NCBI GenBank assembly: GCA_903880855.1
Contig: CAIRQX010000122.1
Coordinates: 42,785-106,784 of the forward strand
Direction of reading: 5' to 3'
DNA: 64,000 nucleotides
Source of the DNA: an uncultured Burkholderiales bacterium
GTDB lineage: Bacteria > Pseudomonadota > Gammaproteobacteria > Burkholderiales > Burkholderiaceae_C
Shown here: in pieces, positions 29,188 to 38,851 of the stretch
Layout of the letters: each line of letters opens with the position of its first letter
Numbering within the stretch: the first letter of the stretch is position 1
Position numbers and translations under genes: made by a program
The notes under the pieces: generated by a model
The model's input: only the letters and a program-made list of their open reading frames with translations
Databases searched by the model: none
What the model was told of the DNA's origin: nothing

Positions 29188-29982
29188 ATGAGTTTGATTC
29201 ACCCAACGGCCATTGTGGACGCCAAGGCGCATTTGGATGCCTCGGTGAAAGTGGGTCCCTACAGCATCATCGGACCGCATGTCAAAGTTGGAGCCGGCAC
29301 GACTATCGGTCCTCATTGCGTGATAGAAGGCCACACCACAATTGGCAAAGATAACCGTATCTTCCAATTCAATTCTTTGGGAGCTATTCCCCAAGACAAA
29401 AAATACAAAGGTGAACCATGCGAATTGGTGATTGGCGACCGAAACACCATTCGTGAGTTTTGTACTTTTAACATCGGCTCACCAGGCGATGTCGGCGTGA
29501 CCCGTGTGGGTGACGATAACTGGATCATGGCCTATGTGCATTTGGCGCACGACTGCCAAGTGGGCAACCAAACCATTTTTGCCAACAGCGCCCAACTCGC
29601 TGGCCATGTGCATGTAGGGGATTGGGCGATATTGGGTGGATTTACCGTGGTGCACCAGTTTGTGCGTATCGGTGCCCACAGTTTTACGGCGATGCACTCT
29701 TTGTTGCTGGCAGATTTGCCGCCTTTTGTGATGTGCCAAGGCCAACCTGCCGAAGCGCGCTCTATGAACTTCGAAGGTTTGCGTCGCAGAGGCTTTTCAC
29801 CTGAGCGCATCAGCGCTGTCAAAGCCATGCACAAGGCCTTGTACCGCGACGACTTGACGCTCGACAAAGCCAAAGAGCAAATCGCCCAAATCGTCCAAGA
29901 GAAGCCCGAGTCCGCCCCTGACGTAGCGATGATGCTCGACTTCCTCAACCTCACCTCTGCCCAACGCGGAATCATTCGCTGA
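29188..29982 (+). CDS. lpxA: Acyl-ACP--UDP-N-acetylglucosamine O-acyltransferase
   Basis: LpxA (264 aa) catalyses the first acylation in lipid A synthesis. It is a left-handed beta-helix of hexapeptide repeats starting at [19 protein letters not shown]. The conserved catalytic His region [13 protein letters not shown] lies near residue 117-129, HQFVRIG near 157, and a helical C-terminal domain follows from about 195. ATG 29188 matches the family start ([11 protein letters not shown]); an in-frame TTG 24 bases earlier lies inside fabZ. Confidence 0.96.
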   Translation: MSLIHPTAIVDAKAHLDASVKVGPYSIIGPHVKVGAGTTIGPHCVIEGHTTIGKDNRIFQFNSLGAIPQDKKYKGEPCELVIGDRNTIREFCTFNIGSPGDVGVTRVGDDNWIMAYVHLAHDCQVGNQTIFANSAQLAGHVHVGDWAILGGFTVVHQFVRIGAHSFTAMHSLLLADLPPFVMCQGQPAEARSMNFEGLRRRGFSPERISAVKAMHKALYRDDLTLDKAKEQIAQIVQEKPESAPDVAMMLDFLNLTSAQRGIIR

Positions 29983-29992
29983 TTGTTTGGCC

Positions 29993-31135
29993 ATGACCCA
30001 GCCAACAACGTTCGCAATGGTGGCAGGCGAGGCCTCTGGCGATATGTTGGCGGCCATGTTGTTGCAAGGCTTGGTGCAAAGATGGCCGCAACTCTCCTCA
30101 GAGGGCATTGGCGGTTCCGCCATGGCAACCTATGGTTTCAAACCTCTCTGGGGCTATGAAAAACTAGCGGTTCGCGGCTATGTGGAAGTGCTTAAATACT
30201 ATTGGAAAATTATTGGTATTCGTCGCCAGCTCAAAGAACGGTGGACTCGAAATCCTCCCAGCGTATTTATAGGCATAGACGCACCTGACTTCAATCTGGA
30301 TTTAGCCAAACACCTTAAGGCGCAAGGCGTTCCCACCATCCACTATGTGTGCCCATCGATTTGGGCGTGGCGACCCGAACGCATCGAGACGATTCACCAA
30401 AGTGTGGACCATGTCTTGTGTGTGTTTCCGTTTGAAACCGAACTGCTAGAACGCCACAAAATTGCAGCTACTTATGTTGGCCATCCTTTGGCGCACAAAA
30501 TTCCGCAAGTCATAGACCGAGACGCTGCACGAAATGCCTTGAGCATTCCATTGGATGCAACGCTAGTAGCCTTGCTACCCGGTAGTCGTAAGTCAGAAAT
30601 TGACTACTTGGCCTTGCGGTTTCTAAAAGCCGCTAAACGCATGGCTGCCCGCCAAACGGGACTTCAATTCATCCTGCCCACATTGCCTGCATTTCTTCCC
30701 GCCATACAAGCCATGGTCCAGCAAATAGGTGGTGTTCCGGGCTTGCAGATCTGCCAAGGCCAATCGCATGCGGCGCTTGCGGCCTGCGATGTCACTTTGA
30801 TAGCGAGCGGCACAGCGACCTTAGAAGCCGCCTTGTTCAAACGGCCGATGGTGATTGCCTACAACATGCACGCGCTGAGTTGGCAAATCATGCGGCGTAA
30901 AAAACTTCAGCCTTGGGTGGGTTTGCCCAACATCTTGTTGCAAGACTTTGCGGTGCCAGAATTACTGCAAGACGCAGCCACGCCAGAGGCATTGGCAGAC
31001 GAGACCTTGCAGTGGCTCACACACCCAGAGGCGGTGCGCACCTTGCAAGCGCGCTTTGAGGCACTGCATAACAGTTTAAAAATGGATACCACCCAGTTGG
31101 CAACCGATGCGATCGAAAAAATCATTGCTCACTGA
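29993..31135 (+). CDS. lpxB: Lipid-A-disaccharide synthase
   Basis: LpxB (380 aa) joins UDP-2,3-diacylglucosamine and lipid X to form the lipid A disaccharide at the inner membrane. The GT19 family motifs are present: [13 protein letters not shown] at the N-terminus, [15 protein letters not shown] near 94, [15 protein letters not shown] near 116 and [10 protein letters not shown] near 193. [19 protein letters not shown] is near 265. ATG 29993 is used; TTG two codons upstream is possible. It overlaps the start of rnhB by 29 bases. Confidence 0.96.
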   Translation: MTQPTTFAMVAGEASGDMLAAMLLQGLVQRWPQLSSEGIGGSAMATYGFKPLWGYEKLAVRGYVEVLKYYWKIIGIRRQLKERWTRNPPSVFIGIDAPDFNLDLAKHLKAQGVPTIHYVCPSIWAWRPERIETIHQSVDHVLCVFPFETELLERHKIAATYVGHPLAHKIPQVIDRDAARNALSIPLDATLVALLPGSRKSEIDYLALRFLKAAKRMAARQTGLQFILPTLPAFLPAIQAMVQQIGGVPGLQICQGQSHAALAACDVTLIASGTATLEAALFKRPMVIAYNMHALSWQIMRRKKLQPWVGLPNILLQDFAVPELLQDAATPEALADETLQWLTHPEAVRTLQARFEALHNSLKMDTTQLATDAIEKIIAH

Positions 31136-31721
31136 ACAAACCGCTTTGGTCTGGGACGCGCCCGGGTTAATTGCTGGCGTGGACGAGGCTGGGCGGGGGC
31201 CTTTAGCAGGGCCGGTTGTAGCTGCCGCTGTCATATTGGACGATTTGCATCCCATCCCAGGTTTGGCCGACTCCAAGAAACTCACCGCCTTAAAACGCGA
31301 GCGTTTGTTTGACCAAATCCGCGCCAAGGCCTTGTGTTGCTCGATTGCCGAAGCGACGGTAGAAGAAATCGATCAGCTCAATATTTTGCAAGCCACGCTT
31401 TTAGCGATGCAACGCGCGGTCAATGGCCTCAGATTGAAACCCAGCAAAGTGCTGGTCGATGGCAACCAACTTCCGGTGCTCGATGTTTTGGCAGAAGCGA
31501 TTGTGAAAGGCGACAGCAAAGTGCAGGCGATTTCTGCGGCCTCTATCTTGGCCAAAGTGCATAGGGACAGGTTATGCCTTTCGATGCATGCGCAATACCC
31601 TGAGTACAGTTTTCATTTACACAAAGGCTATGGCACTGCTGCGCATTTGGCAGCTTTACAAGAGTTTGGTGCGAGCCCATGGCACCGTAAGTCTTTTTCG
31701 CCTGTCGCGCAGGTGTTGTGA
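31107..31721 (+). CDS. rnhB: Ribonuclease HII
   Basis: RNase HII (204 aa) nicks DNA 5' of single misincorporated ribonucleotides and degrades RNA in hybrids. The signature [22 protein letters not shown] lies at about residues 23-44 and includes the first Asp-Glu pair. [14 protein letters not shown] near 55 and the further acidic residues in VDGNQLP (near 117) and [20 protein letters not shown] (near 135) complete the active site. The start inside lpxB (ATG 31107) gives coupling; TTG 31125 would also serve. Confidence 0.95.
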   Translation: MRSKKSLLTEQTALVWDAPGLIAGVDEAGRGPLAGPVVAAAVILDDLHPIPGLADSKKLTALKRERLFDQIRAKALCCSIAEATVEEIDQLNILQATLLAMQRAVNGLRLKPSKVLVDGNQLPVLDVLAEAIVKGDSKVQAISAASILAKVHRDRLCLSMHAQYPEYSFHLHKGYGTAAHLAALQEFGASPWHRKSFSPVAQVL

Positions 31722-32509
31722 TGAACTTAATTACTTCGCGCGACAACCCCTTGGTCAAAGAGTTACGCCGTCTCTCCAATGACAGCACGGCTTACCGCAA
31801 AACCGGACGGGTCTGGTTGGAGGGTGATCATCTGTGCCGAGCATTACTCACACGTGGTCTTGTGCCCGAGCAAGCAGTTTTTGCGCAATCTGCTTGGGAC
31901 AACACGCCCACCCAATTAACCCAAGCCGCACCCAAAAACACAGTCCTACCCGACGCTTTGTTTCGCGAAATCAGCGGACTGGAGTCTGCCAGCACGATGG
32001 GATTCGTTTGGACGATTTCGAGTTCAATAGAAACAGAGAGTGCCCATAACATTCAACAGGGCGTACCCACCGTTTTCTTAGACCAGATACAAGACGCGGG
32101 CAATGTCGGTTCTATTTTGCGCAGCGCCAGTGCATTTGGCTTCGCACAGGTTTTAGCGCGCAAAGGAACTGCGGCGCTTTGGTCGCCCAAAGTGTTGCGC
32201 GCAGCTATGGGTGCGCATTTCGGTTTGCATTTGGTCGAAGGGGTAGAGCCTGAGCAGTTGGCCGATCTGCAAATCGCTTGGCTTTCGACCAGTTCCCACC
32301 AAGGCCCGTTTTTGCACACTTTGGGTGCCAAAAACGCGTTGCCAAGCCCTTGCGGCTGGATTTTCGGCCACGAAGGGCAGGGCGTATCGCCTGAAGCGGC
32401 CCAATTGGCCCAAATGACAGTGCGAATTGCCCAACCTGGGGGCGAAGAGTCGCTCAACGTGGCCTCAGCGGCGGCCATTTGTATGCATGCCAGTGCTACG
32501 GGGGGGTAG
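31721..32509 (+). CDS. TrmH/SpoU-family RNA 2'-O-methyltransferase
   Basis: A 262-residue SPOUT-class methyltransferase that uses SAM to methylate a ribose of rRNA or tRNA; the exact target is not evident. Motif 1 FLDQIQDAGNVGSILRSASAFG is near residue 118, motif 2 WIFGHEGQGVS near 213 and motif 3 PGGEESLNVASAAAICMH near 239, forming the trefoil knot. The N-terminal segment ITSRDNPLVKELRRL is the typical substrate-binding extension. Its ATG overlaps the rnhB stop (TGATG). It closes the long rpsB-to-rnhB block; a new promoter for carAB follows. Confidence 0.88.
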   Translation: MNLITSRDNPLVKELRRLSNDSTAYRKTGRVWLEGDHLCRALLTRGLVPEQAVFAQSAWDNTPTQLTQAAPKNTVLPDALFREISGLESASTMGFVWTISSSIETESAHNIQQGVPTVFLDQIQDAGNVGSILRSASAFGFAQVLARKGTAALWSPKVLRAAMGAHFGLHLVEGVEPEQLADLQIAWLSTSSHQGPFLHTLGAKNALPSPCGWIFGHEGQGVSPEAAQLAQMTVRIAQPGGEESLNVASAAAICMHASATGG

Positions 32510-32528
32510 GGCTTAAAAGGCCGTCAGA

Positions 32529-32534
32529 TATAAT
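32529..32534 (+). promoter_or_regulatory. -10 element of the carAB promoter
   Basis: A consensus TATAAT 20 bases after the methyltransferase stop codon. No good -35 hexamer is found 15-19 bases upstream, so an activator or upstream element may help. Transcription from about 32541 would give a leader of some 124 nt. Confidence 0.5.
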
Positions 32535-32557
32535 CAGTGGCTTTTCACCTACAACCT

Positions 32558-32642
32558 GTACGCCCCAGCTTCCTACTAGGCTAATCCCTCACAAAAGCAG
32601 CCCCCAAACGAGCCCCGAGCTCGAGTAAGTGCTGAGGCGTAC
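32558..32642 (+). ncRNA. Structured carA 5' leader (candidate cis-regulatory RNA)
   Basis: The leader is closed by a long-range helix: GTACGCC-c-CAGC (32558-32569) pairs with GCTG-a-GGCGTAC (32631-32642), 11 pairs around one C.A mismatch. Inside lie a 5-bp hairpin, CGAGC-CCCGA-GCTCG (32609-32623), and a small CCT-ACT-AGG hairpin (32572-32580). An alternative pairing of AGC (32567-32569) with GCT (32580-32582) would compete with the closing helix. The carA ribosome-binding site GGAG lies 12 bases beyond the helix. I do not recognise it as a described leader family. Confidence 0.5.
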
Positions 32643-32664
32643 CCGAACAAAACCGGAGAACCCA

Positions 32665-33828
32665 GTGCTTTTGTCTCTTCAGGGTAAATTCCCTCTCGCC
32701 ATCTTGGCGCTCGCAGACGGCACGGTCTTTGTTGGCAATTCAATCGGCGCAGTGGGAGCCACATCTGGCGAGGTGGTTTTCAATACCTCCATCACGGGCT
32801 ACCAAGAAATCCTGACGGATCCCAGCTATTGCCAGCAAATCGTCACGCTCACCTATCCACATATCGGCAATTACGGCACCAACGCAGAAGATGCGGAATC
32901 TAACCAAGTCCATGCGGCAGGCTTGATCATCCATGACCTGCCTTTGATCGCCAGTAACTTTCGCTCGCAGTCTGAACTCTCGAGCTACTTGATCGCCAAC
33001 AAAACGGTAGCTATTGCCAACATCGATACCCGCCAATTGACCCGCTTGCTTCGAAGCAAGGGCTCCCAAAACGGTGCAATTTTGGGCTTGGCTGCAGGTC
33101 AACCTGTCACTGAAGATTTAATCGCCCAAGCCAAAGCCTTGGCGCTCAAAGCCCCCAGCATGGCGGGCTTGGATTTGGCGCAAAAAGTCACGGTGCAAAA
33201 GCCGTATGACTGGACCCAAACCGAATGGGCGTTGGGCTCTGGATACGGCAAAGCAAGCAATACCAAGTTCCACGTGGTGGCTTTCGACTTCGGCGTCAAA
33301 CACAACATCTTGCGCATGCTGGCTGAGCGAGGATGTCAAGTGACGGTGGTGCCTGCCAAAACTTCTGCGACGGATGCATTGACCCTGAAGCCCGACGGAA
33401 TTTTTCTCTCCAATGGCCCAGGCGATCCTGAGCCTTGTAGCTATGCGATAGAAGCGGCAGCCGCTTTGATCGACAAAGGCATTCCTACCTTTGGCATTTG
33501 CTTAGGTCACCAAATCATGGCTTTGGCCAGCGGTGCCAAAACCTTCAAGATGAAATTTGGCCACCACGGCGCCAACCATCCTGTCAAAGACTTGGATTCG
33601 GGACGTGTCTCCATCACCAGCCAAAACCATGGTTTTGCGGTCGATGAAAAATCTCTGCCTGCCAACTTGCGCGCCACCCATGTTTCGCTGTTTGACGGAA
33701 CGATCCAAGGTTTGCAACGAACTGACAAACCCGCGTTTTGCTTCCAGGGGCACCCCGAGGCATCGCCCGGCCCCCAAGATATCTCTTACCTTTTTGACCG
33801 CTTCATCCATGCGATGGAGACACACTAA
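32665..33828 (+). CDS. carA: Carbamoyl-phosphate synthase small subunit
   Basis: CarA (387 aa) hydrolyses glutamine and passes ammonia through a tunnel to CarB, making carbamoyl phosphate for both pyrimidines and arginine. The N-terminal domain begins [21 protein letters not shown]. The class I amidotransferase domain starts near 205 and has the nucleophile Cys in [12 protein letters not shown] (near 275), with the catalytic His-Glu pair in [11 protein letters not shown] near 365. GTG 32665 is the start, seven bases after GGAG. The frame reaches 36 bases further up but that part is not conserved. It overlaps carB by one base. Confidence 0.96.
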   Translation: MLLSLQGKFPLAILALADGTVFVGNSIGAVGATSGEVVFNTSITGYQEILTDPSYCQQIVTLTYPHIGNYGTNAEDAESNQVHAAGLIIHDLPLIASNFRSQSELSSYLIANKTVAIANIDTRQLTRLLRSKGSQNGAILGLAAGQPVTEDLIAQAKALALKAPSMAGLDLAQKVTVQKPYDWTQTEWALGSGYGKASNTKFHVVAFDFGVKHNILRMLAERGCQVTVVPAKTSATDALTLKPDGIFLSNGPGDPEPCSYAIEAAAALIDKGIPTFGICLGHQIMALASGAKTFKMKFGHHGANHPVKDLDSGRVSITSQNHGFAVDEKSLPANLRATHVSLFDGTIQGLQRTDKPAFCFQGHPEASPGPQDISYLFDRFIHAMETH

Positions 33829-36800
33829 TGCCTAAGCGTTTAGACCTGAAAAGTATTTTGATCATTGGGGCAGGCCCCATCGTGATTGGCCAAGCTTGCG
33901 AGTTCGATTATTCGGGCGTTCAAGCCTGCAAGGCCCTGCGCGAAGAGGGCTACAAAGTCATACTGATCAACAGCAACCCCGCGACCATCATGACCGACCC
34001 CGCCACGGCTGATGTCACCTACATCGAACCGATCACTTGGCAAACGGTTGAGAAGATCATTGCCAAAGAGCGTCCCGACGCGATATTGCCCACCATGGGT
34101 GGACAAACAGCGCTCAACTGCGCCTTAGATTTGTGGCGCAACGGCGTGCTTGACAAATACAAGGTCGAATTGATTGGCGCCACGCCCGAAGCGATCGACA
34201 AAGCCGAAGACCGTCTGAAGTTCAAAGACGCGATGACCAAAATTGGTTTGGGTTCAGCCCGTTCTGGTATCGCCCACAGCATGGAAGAAGCTTGGGATGT
34301 GCAACGCACCGTCGGATTTCCCACTGTCATTCGCCCCAGTTTCACATTGGGCGGCACGGGTGGCGGCATCGCCTACAACCCCGAAGAATTCGAGACGATT
34401 TGCAAGCGCGGACTAGAAGCCTCGCCTACGAACGAGTTGTTGATAGAAGAATCTTTGCTTGGCTGGAAAGAGTTCGAGATGGAAGTCGTGCGCGATAAGG
34501 CCGACAACTGCATCATCATCTGCTCGATCGAAAACTTGGACCCGATGGGCGTGCACACCGGCGACTCCATCACTGTTGCTCCGGCCCAAACGCTGACCGA
34601 CAAGGAATACCAAATCATGCGTAACGCCTCCTTGGCGGTCTTGCGCGAAATTGGTGTCGACACAGGCGGCTCGAACGTGCAGTTCTCTGTCAATCCCCAA
34701 GACGGTCGCATGATCGTGATCGAGATGAATCCGCGCGTGTCGCGTTCTTCAGCGTTGGCGTCAAAAGCAACTGGCTTTCCAATTGCAAAAGTCGCAGCCA
34801 AATTAGCAGTTGGCTATACCTTGGACGAGTTGCGCAACGAAATTACGGGTGGCGCAACGCCATCGAGCTTTGAACCCAGTATCGATTACGTGGTCACCAA
34901 AATTCCACGTTTCGCATTTGAGAAATTTCCCACGGCCGACAGCCGCTTGACCACCCAAATGAAGTCGGTTGGCGAGGTGATGGCGATTGGCCGTACCTTC
35001 CAAGAGTCGTTCCAAAAAGCCCTGCGTGGCTTGGAGGTTGGCGTAGACGGATTGAACGAAAAAACCCAAGACCGCGAAGTGCTTGAGAAAGAACTAGGCG
35101 AACCTGGACCCGACCGCATTTGGTATGTGGGCGATGCCTTCGGCCAAGGCATGAGCGTGGACGAAGTCTTTGCGCTGACCAAAATCGATCCTTGGTTCTT
35201 GGTGCAAATTGAAGAGATCGTCAAAATTGAGTTGGAGTTAGAAACTACTTCTCTCGACAAAATTTCCGCCATTGAATTACGTTCTCTCAAACGCAAAGGT
35301 TTTTCAGACCGTCGTCTAGCGAAACTGCTCAAAACAACAGAGGCGGCTGTGCGCGCCCAAAGACACGCTGCCAACATCCGCCCAGTATTCAAGCGGGTAG
35401 ACACCTGTGCGGCGGAGTTCGCGACCGATACCGCTTATATGTACTCCACCTATGGCGAAGAGTGCGAAGCGCAACCCACGGATAAGAAAAAAATCATGGT
35501 GCTCGGTGGTGGGCCCAACCGCATTGGTCAAGGTATTGAGTTCGACTACTGCTGCGTCCATGCCGCGTTGGCGATGCGCGAAGATGGTTACGAGACCATC
35601 ATGGTCAACTGCAACCCTGAAACTGTCTCCACCGATTACGACACCTCGGATCGCCTGTATTTCGAGCCTCTGACTTTGGAAGACGTTTTAGAAATAGTCG
35701 ACAAAGAAAAGCCACACGGCGTGATCGTGCAGTACGGCGGTCAAACGCCTTTGAAACTCGCGTTGGGGCTTGAGGCTGCAGGCGTACCCATCATCGGCAC
35801 CAGCCCCGACATGATCGATGCGGCCGAAGACCGCGAGCGCTTCCAGAAGCTTCTGCAGGGTTTGGGTTTGCGCCAACCTCCAAACGCCACAGCCCGCACC
35901 GAAGCAGAGGCTTTGGAAAAAGCATCTGCCTTGGGTTACCCCTTGGTGGTGCGTCCCAGCTATGTGCTCGGTGGTCGCGCGATGGAAATCGTCCACGAGC
36001 AACGCGATTTAGAGCGCTATATGCGAGAGGCCGTGAAGGTTTCGAACGATTCACCTGTTTTGCTGGACCGCTTTTTGAATGACGCCATTGAGTGTGACGT
36101 CGACTGCCTGCGCGACCCTGAAGGCAAAACCTTTATCGGCGGGGTGATGGAGCATATTGAACAAGCGGGTGTTCATAGTGGTGACTCGGCCTGTTCTTTG
36201 CCACCTTACTCTTTGTCAGCCAAAACGGTGACTGAACTGAAACGACAGTCAGCAGCCATGGCCGAGGCTTTGAACGTGGTCGGTTTGATGAATGTGCAGT
36301 TCGCTATTCAGCAAGACCAGGGGCAGGACGTGGTTTATGTTTTGGAAGTCAACCCGCGCGCTTCGCGCACCGTGCCTTTTGTGTCCAAAGCGACGGGTAT
36401 CCAACTGGCCAAAGTGGCAGCGCGTTGCATGGCGGGTCAAACGCTGGCCTCGCAGGGTATTCGAAACGAAGTGACGCCGCCTTATTTCAGCGTGAAAGAA
36501 GCCGTGTTTCCGTTTGTGAAGTTTCCAGGCGTAGACACCATCTTGGGCCCCGAGATGAAGTCCACCGGCGAGGTCATGGGTGTTGGCAAAACCTTTGGCG
36601 AGGCTTTTGTAAAAAGCCAGTTGGGTGCAGGTACCAAGTTACCTCGAGCCCAAAAAGTAGATGGCACATCGTCTGGCAAAGTATTTTTGTCCGTTAAGAA
36701 CAATGACAAACCCCGAGTGATCGAAGTAGCGCGTCAACTGGCCGCCCAAGGCTTTGAGTTGGTCGCGACCAAGGGCACGGCTCTAGCCATTCAAGAAGCT

Positions 36801-37076
36801 GGCGTGACTTGCGCCACGATAAACAAGGTGGCCGAAGGGCGTCCGCACATCGTGGATATGATCAAAAACAACGAAGTGATTTTGGTCATCAACACGGTAG
36901 AGGAGCGTCGTAATGCGATTGCCGACTCCCGCTATATTCGGACTTCCGCATTGCTCAATCGGGTCACGACTTTCACGACCATCGCTGGCGCTGAGGCGGC
37001 AGTTGAGGGAATGAAGTACATGGACAATTTAGGGGTGATCTCTGTCCAAGAAATGCATGCGCAACTCGGCGCATAA
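33828..37076 (+). CDS. carB: Carbamoyl-phosphate synthase large subunit
   Basis: CarB (1082 aa) uses two ATP-grasp halves: the first phosphorylates bicarbonate and makes carbamate, the second makes carbamoyl phosphate. Each half has its own glycine-rich opening ([19 protein letters not shown] at 12; [17 protein letters not shown] near 560). [12 protein letters not shown] near 170 and [14 protein letters not shown] near 712 are the matching loops. The C-terminal MGS-like regulatory domain (from about 950) holds [15 protein letters not shown] and the effector-binding region. It is translationally coupled to carA, with greA 11 bases downstream. Confidence 0.97.
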   Translation: MPKRLDLKSILIIGAGPIVIGQACEFDYSGVQACKALREEGYKVILINSNPATIMTDPATADVTYIEPITWQTVEKIIAKERPDAILPTMGGQTALNCALDLWRNGVLDKYKVELIGATPEAIDKAEDRLKFKDAMTKIGLGSARSGIAHSMEEAWDVQRTVGFPTVIRPSFTLGGTGGGIAYNPEEFETICKRGLEASPTNELLIEESLLGWKEFEMEVVRDKADNCIIICSIENLDPMGVHTGDSITVAPAQTLTDKEYQIMRNASLAVLREIGVDTGGSNVQFSVNPQDGRMIVIEMNPRVSRSSALASKATGFPIAKVAAKLAVGYTLDELRNEITGGATPSSFEPSIDYVVTKIPRFAFEKFPTADSRLTTQMKSVGEVMAIGRTFQESFQKALRGLEVGVDGLNEKTQDREVLEKELGEPGPDRIWYVGDAFGQGMSVDEVFALTKIDPWFLVQIEEIVKIELELETTSLDKISAIELRSLKRKGFSDRRLAKLLKTTEAAVRAQRHAANIRPVFKRVDTCAAEFATDTAYMYSTYGEECEAQPTDKKKIMVLGGGPNRIGQGIEFDYCCVHAALAMREDGYETIMVNCNPETVSTDYDTSDRLYFEPLTLEDVLEIVDKEKPHGVIVQYGGQTPLKLALGLEAAGVPIIGTSPDMIDAAEDRERFQKLLQGLGLRQPPNATARTEAEALEKASALGYPLVVRPSYVLGGRAMEIVHEQRDLERYMREAVKVSNDSPVLLDRFLNDAIECDVDCLRDPEGKTFIGGVMEHIEQAGVHSGDSACSLPPYSLSAKTVTELKRQSAAMAEALNVVGLMNVQFAIQQDQGQDVVYVLEVNPRASRTVPFVSKATGIQLAKVAARCMAGQTLASQGIRNEVTPPYFSVKEAVFPFVKFPGVDTILGPEMKSTGEVMGVGKTFGEAFVKSQLGAGTKLPRAQKVDGTSSGKVFLSVKNNDKPRVIEVARQLAAQGFELVATKGTALAIQEAGVTCATINKVAEGRPHIVDMIKNNEVILVINTVEERRNAIADSRYIRTSALLNRVTTFTTIAGAEAAVEGMKYMDNLGVISVQEMHAQLGA

Positions 37077-37087
37077 GAAAGAAATTG

Positions 37088-37564
37088 ATGGCGACTATTC
37101 CAATTACTAAACGCGGCGCTGAAAAGCTCAAAGACGAGTTGCACAAACTCAAGACTGTCGATCGTCCCTGGGTGATCAACGCGATTGCCGAAGCCCGCGC
37201 CCAAGGCGACTTGAGCGAAAACGCTGAATACGACGCTGCCAAAGACCGTCAAGGCTTTATTGAAGGCCGTATCCAAGAGATTGAAGGAAAGCTTTCAGCA
37301 GCGCTAGTAATCGACCCTACTGAAGTTGATGCGGGTGGAAAAGTGGTCTTCGGCGCGACCGTAGATCTAGAGGAAGAAACGTCTGGCGAAAAAGTGACTT
37401 ACCAAATCGTGGGTGAAGACGAAGCTGATCTCAAACTTGGGTTGATCAATATCAGCAGCCCCATTGCCCGCGCCTTGATTGGCAAAGAAGAGGGCGATGT
37501 GGCAGTCTTTTTAGCGCCTGGGGGAGAAAAGAGTTATGAGGTTATAGCGGTTCACTACCGCTAA
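37088..37564 (+). CDS. greA: Transcription elongation factor GreA
   Basis: GreA (158 aa) rescues backtracked RNA polymerase by stimulating transcript cleavage. The N-terminal coiled coil has the acidic tip [16 protein letters not shown] (about 40-55), followed by the FKBP-like C-terminal domain ([18 protein letters not shown] near 120). ATG 37088 is preferred over the TTG just before it. Its stop is one base from the stop of convergent yhbY. In related genomes a small DUF4149-type membrane gene often sits here; it is absent. Confidence 0.96.
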   Translation: MATIPITKRGAEKLKDELHKLKTVDRPWVINAIAEARAQGDLSENAEYDAAKDRQGFIEGRIQEIEGKLSAALVIDPTEVDAGGKVVFGATVDLEEETSGEKVTYQIVGEDEADLKLGLINISSPIARALIGKEEGDVAVFLAPGGEKSYEVIAVHYR

Positions 37565-37565
37565 A

Positions 37566-38039
37566 TTAACCCAAAGTTCTTTTCTTAATGGAAGTTTTTT
37601 TGGGCTTAGCCCGCTTGACCTGACCGCCAGACGTTAAGCGTTGGTTCCCCAACACACGCAAGGTTTTGACTTCAGGCCGTTGCCCGCCACGTTTGCTGTA
37701 TTTCAAGACTTTCACATCGCGCGGGCCGGGCATACGGTCTTCATTTGGCGTATCGGCTTTCTCAGCGATGGGCCTCCAAAGCACAAAAAGCTTGCCAATA
37801 TGCTGAATAGGTGCTGCGTTGAGTTGATCGGCCAGCGCTGCAAACATTTCTTCGCGTTTGAGGCGGTCGTCACCCAAGACGCGAATTTTGATCAAACCAT
37901 GGGCGTCTAGCGCCATATTGGCTTCTTTGAGAATGGCGGGTGTGAGTCCGTCGTTGCCAACCATGACCACGGGGTCTAAGTGGTGGGCGTCTGAGCGGTG
38001 TGCCTTGCGTTGTGCAGGCGTGAGTTGTATAGCTGGCAT
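37566..38039 (-). CDS. yhbY: YhbY-family RNA-binding protein (CRM domain)
   Basis: A 157-residue protein with a CRS1-YhbY domain at about residues 5-100, found with pre-50S ribosomal particles in E. coli. LTPAQRKAHRSDAHHLDPVVMVGNDGLTPAILKE matches the conserved opening, and VLGDDRLKREEMFAALADQL the helical part. The final 45 residues are very basic (ending KRAKPKKTSIKKRTLG), an extra tail compared with the 97-residue E. coli protein. It is divergent from rlmE, with only 34 bp between starts. Confidence 0.9.
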   Translation of the reverse strand: MPAIQLTPAQRKAHRSDAHHLDPVVMVGNDGLTPAILKEANMALDAHGLIKIRVLGDDRLKREEMFAALADQLNAAPIQHIGKLFVLWRPIAEKADTPNEDRMPGPRDVKVLKYSKRGGQRPEVKTLRVLGNQRLTSGGQVKRAKPKKTSIKKRTLG

Positions 38040-38073
38040 GGCGGTATTATCCGCCCTCGTTTAAAGGGTTTCG

Positions 38074-38748
38074 TTGAAAGTAAAAACACAAAGTAAGAAG
38101 GTCAATAAATCGTGGCTCAACGACCATGTCAACGACCCTTATGTCAAATTGGCCAAAAAAGACGGCTACCGAGCTCGGGCTGCTTACAAACTCAAAGAAA
38201 TCGACGAACAATTGGGTTTGATCAAGCCTGGAAATTTGGTGGTCGACTTGGGGTCCGCACCTGGCGCTTGGAGCCAGTATGTGCGTCGCCGTTTGTCACC
38301 CGAAGGGGCGGCCGTAGGCGCTTTGAACGGCACCATCATTGCAGTAGACATATTGCCTATGGAGCCGGTAGAGGGCGTCCTGTTTATCAATGGAGACTTT
38401 CGCGAGACATCGGTTTTGGCTCAAATGGAAACTGTTTTGCAGGGTCGTATGGCAGATGTGGTGGTGTCAGACATGGCTCCGAATTTGTCTGGAATCGAGT
38501 CCGCCGACGCTGCGCGCATCGCCCATTTGGTCGAATTGGGCTTGGAATTCTCACAAAAACACCTCAAAGACGAGGGCGCCTTGGTTGTCAAAATGTTCCA
38601 CGGCAGCGGCTATAGCCAATTGGTGAAATTGTTCAAAGAAAGCTTCCATACTGTCAAACCCATCAAGCCAAAAGCCAGCCGAGACAAGTCGAGTGAGACG
38701 TTTTTGGTTGGAATCGGCCTAAAAAACCGAAATATCGCTAACCCTTGA
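38074..38748 (+). CDS. rlmE: 23S rRNA (uridine2552-2'-O)-methyltransferase RlmE
   Basis: RlmE/FtsJ (224 aa) methylates U2552 in the A-loop of 23S rRNA, a late 50S assembly step. The N-terminus [30 protein letters not shown] carries the catalytic lysine. [15 protein letters not shown] near residue 58 binds [15 protein letters not shown] near 129 has the catalytic Asp, and LVVKMF near 170 the second Lys. The start is TTG 38074, preceded by AAAGGG. It lies just upstream of ftsH, as in many proteobacteria. Confidence 0.95.
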   Translation: MKVKTQSKKVNKSWLNDHVNDPYVKLAKKDGYRARAAYKLKEIDEQLGLIKPGNLVVDLGSAPGAWSQYVRRRLSPEGAAVGALNGTIIAVDILPMEPVEGVLFINGDFRETSVLAQMETVLQGRMADVVVSDMAPNLSGIESADAARIAHLVELGLEFSQKHLKDEGALVVKMFHGSGYSQLVKLFKESFHTVKPIKPKASRDKSSETFLVGIGLKNRNIANP

Positions 38749-38786
38749 TCCTGTGTGGCTCTTTTGCAAATAAAGAGTTTCCTTGG

Positions 38787-38814
38787 GTTGAAAGGCCTAA
38801 AATGGCACCCATCT
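38787..38814 (+). promoter_or_regulatory. Heat-shock (sigma-32) type promoter of ftsH
   Basis: GTTGAAA (38787-38793) and CCCATCT (38808-38814) are separated by 14 bases. This is close to the RpoH consensus CTTGAAA-N13-15-CCCATNT and lies 37 bases before the ftsH start codon. A vegetative -10-like TAAAAT (38798-38803) lies within it. ftsH is a known heat-shock gene in other proteobacteria, which supports the reading. Confidence 0.7.
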
Positions 38815-38851
38815 GCTTTTTGTTCTTTTCTCTTTTTGTTCGGAGCCCACA

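Noticed and set aside
32629..32664. GTG 32629 as carA start adding 12 residues
   Set aside because: It would lie inside the closing helix of the leader and has no ribosome-binding site; GTG 32665 has GGAG at a proper distance and matches the family N-terminus.
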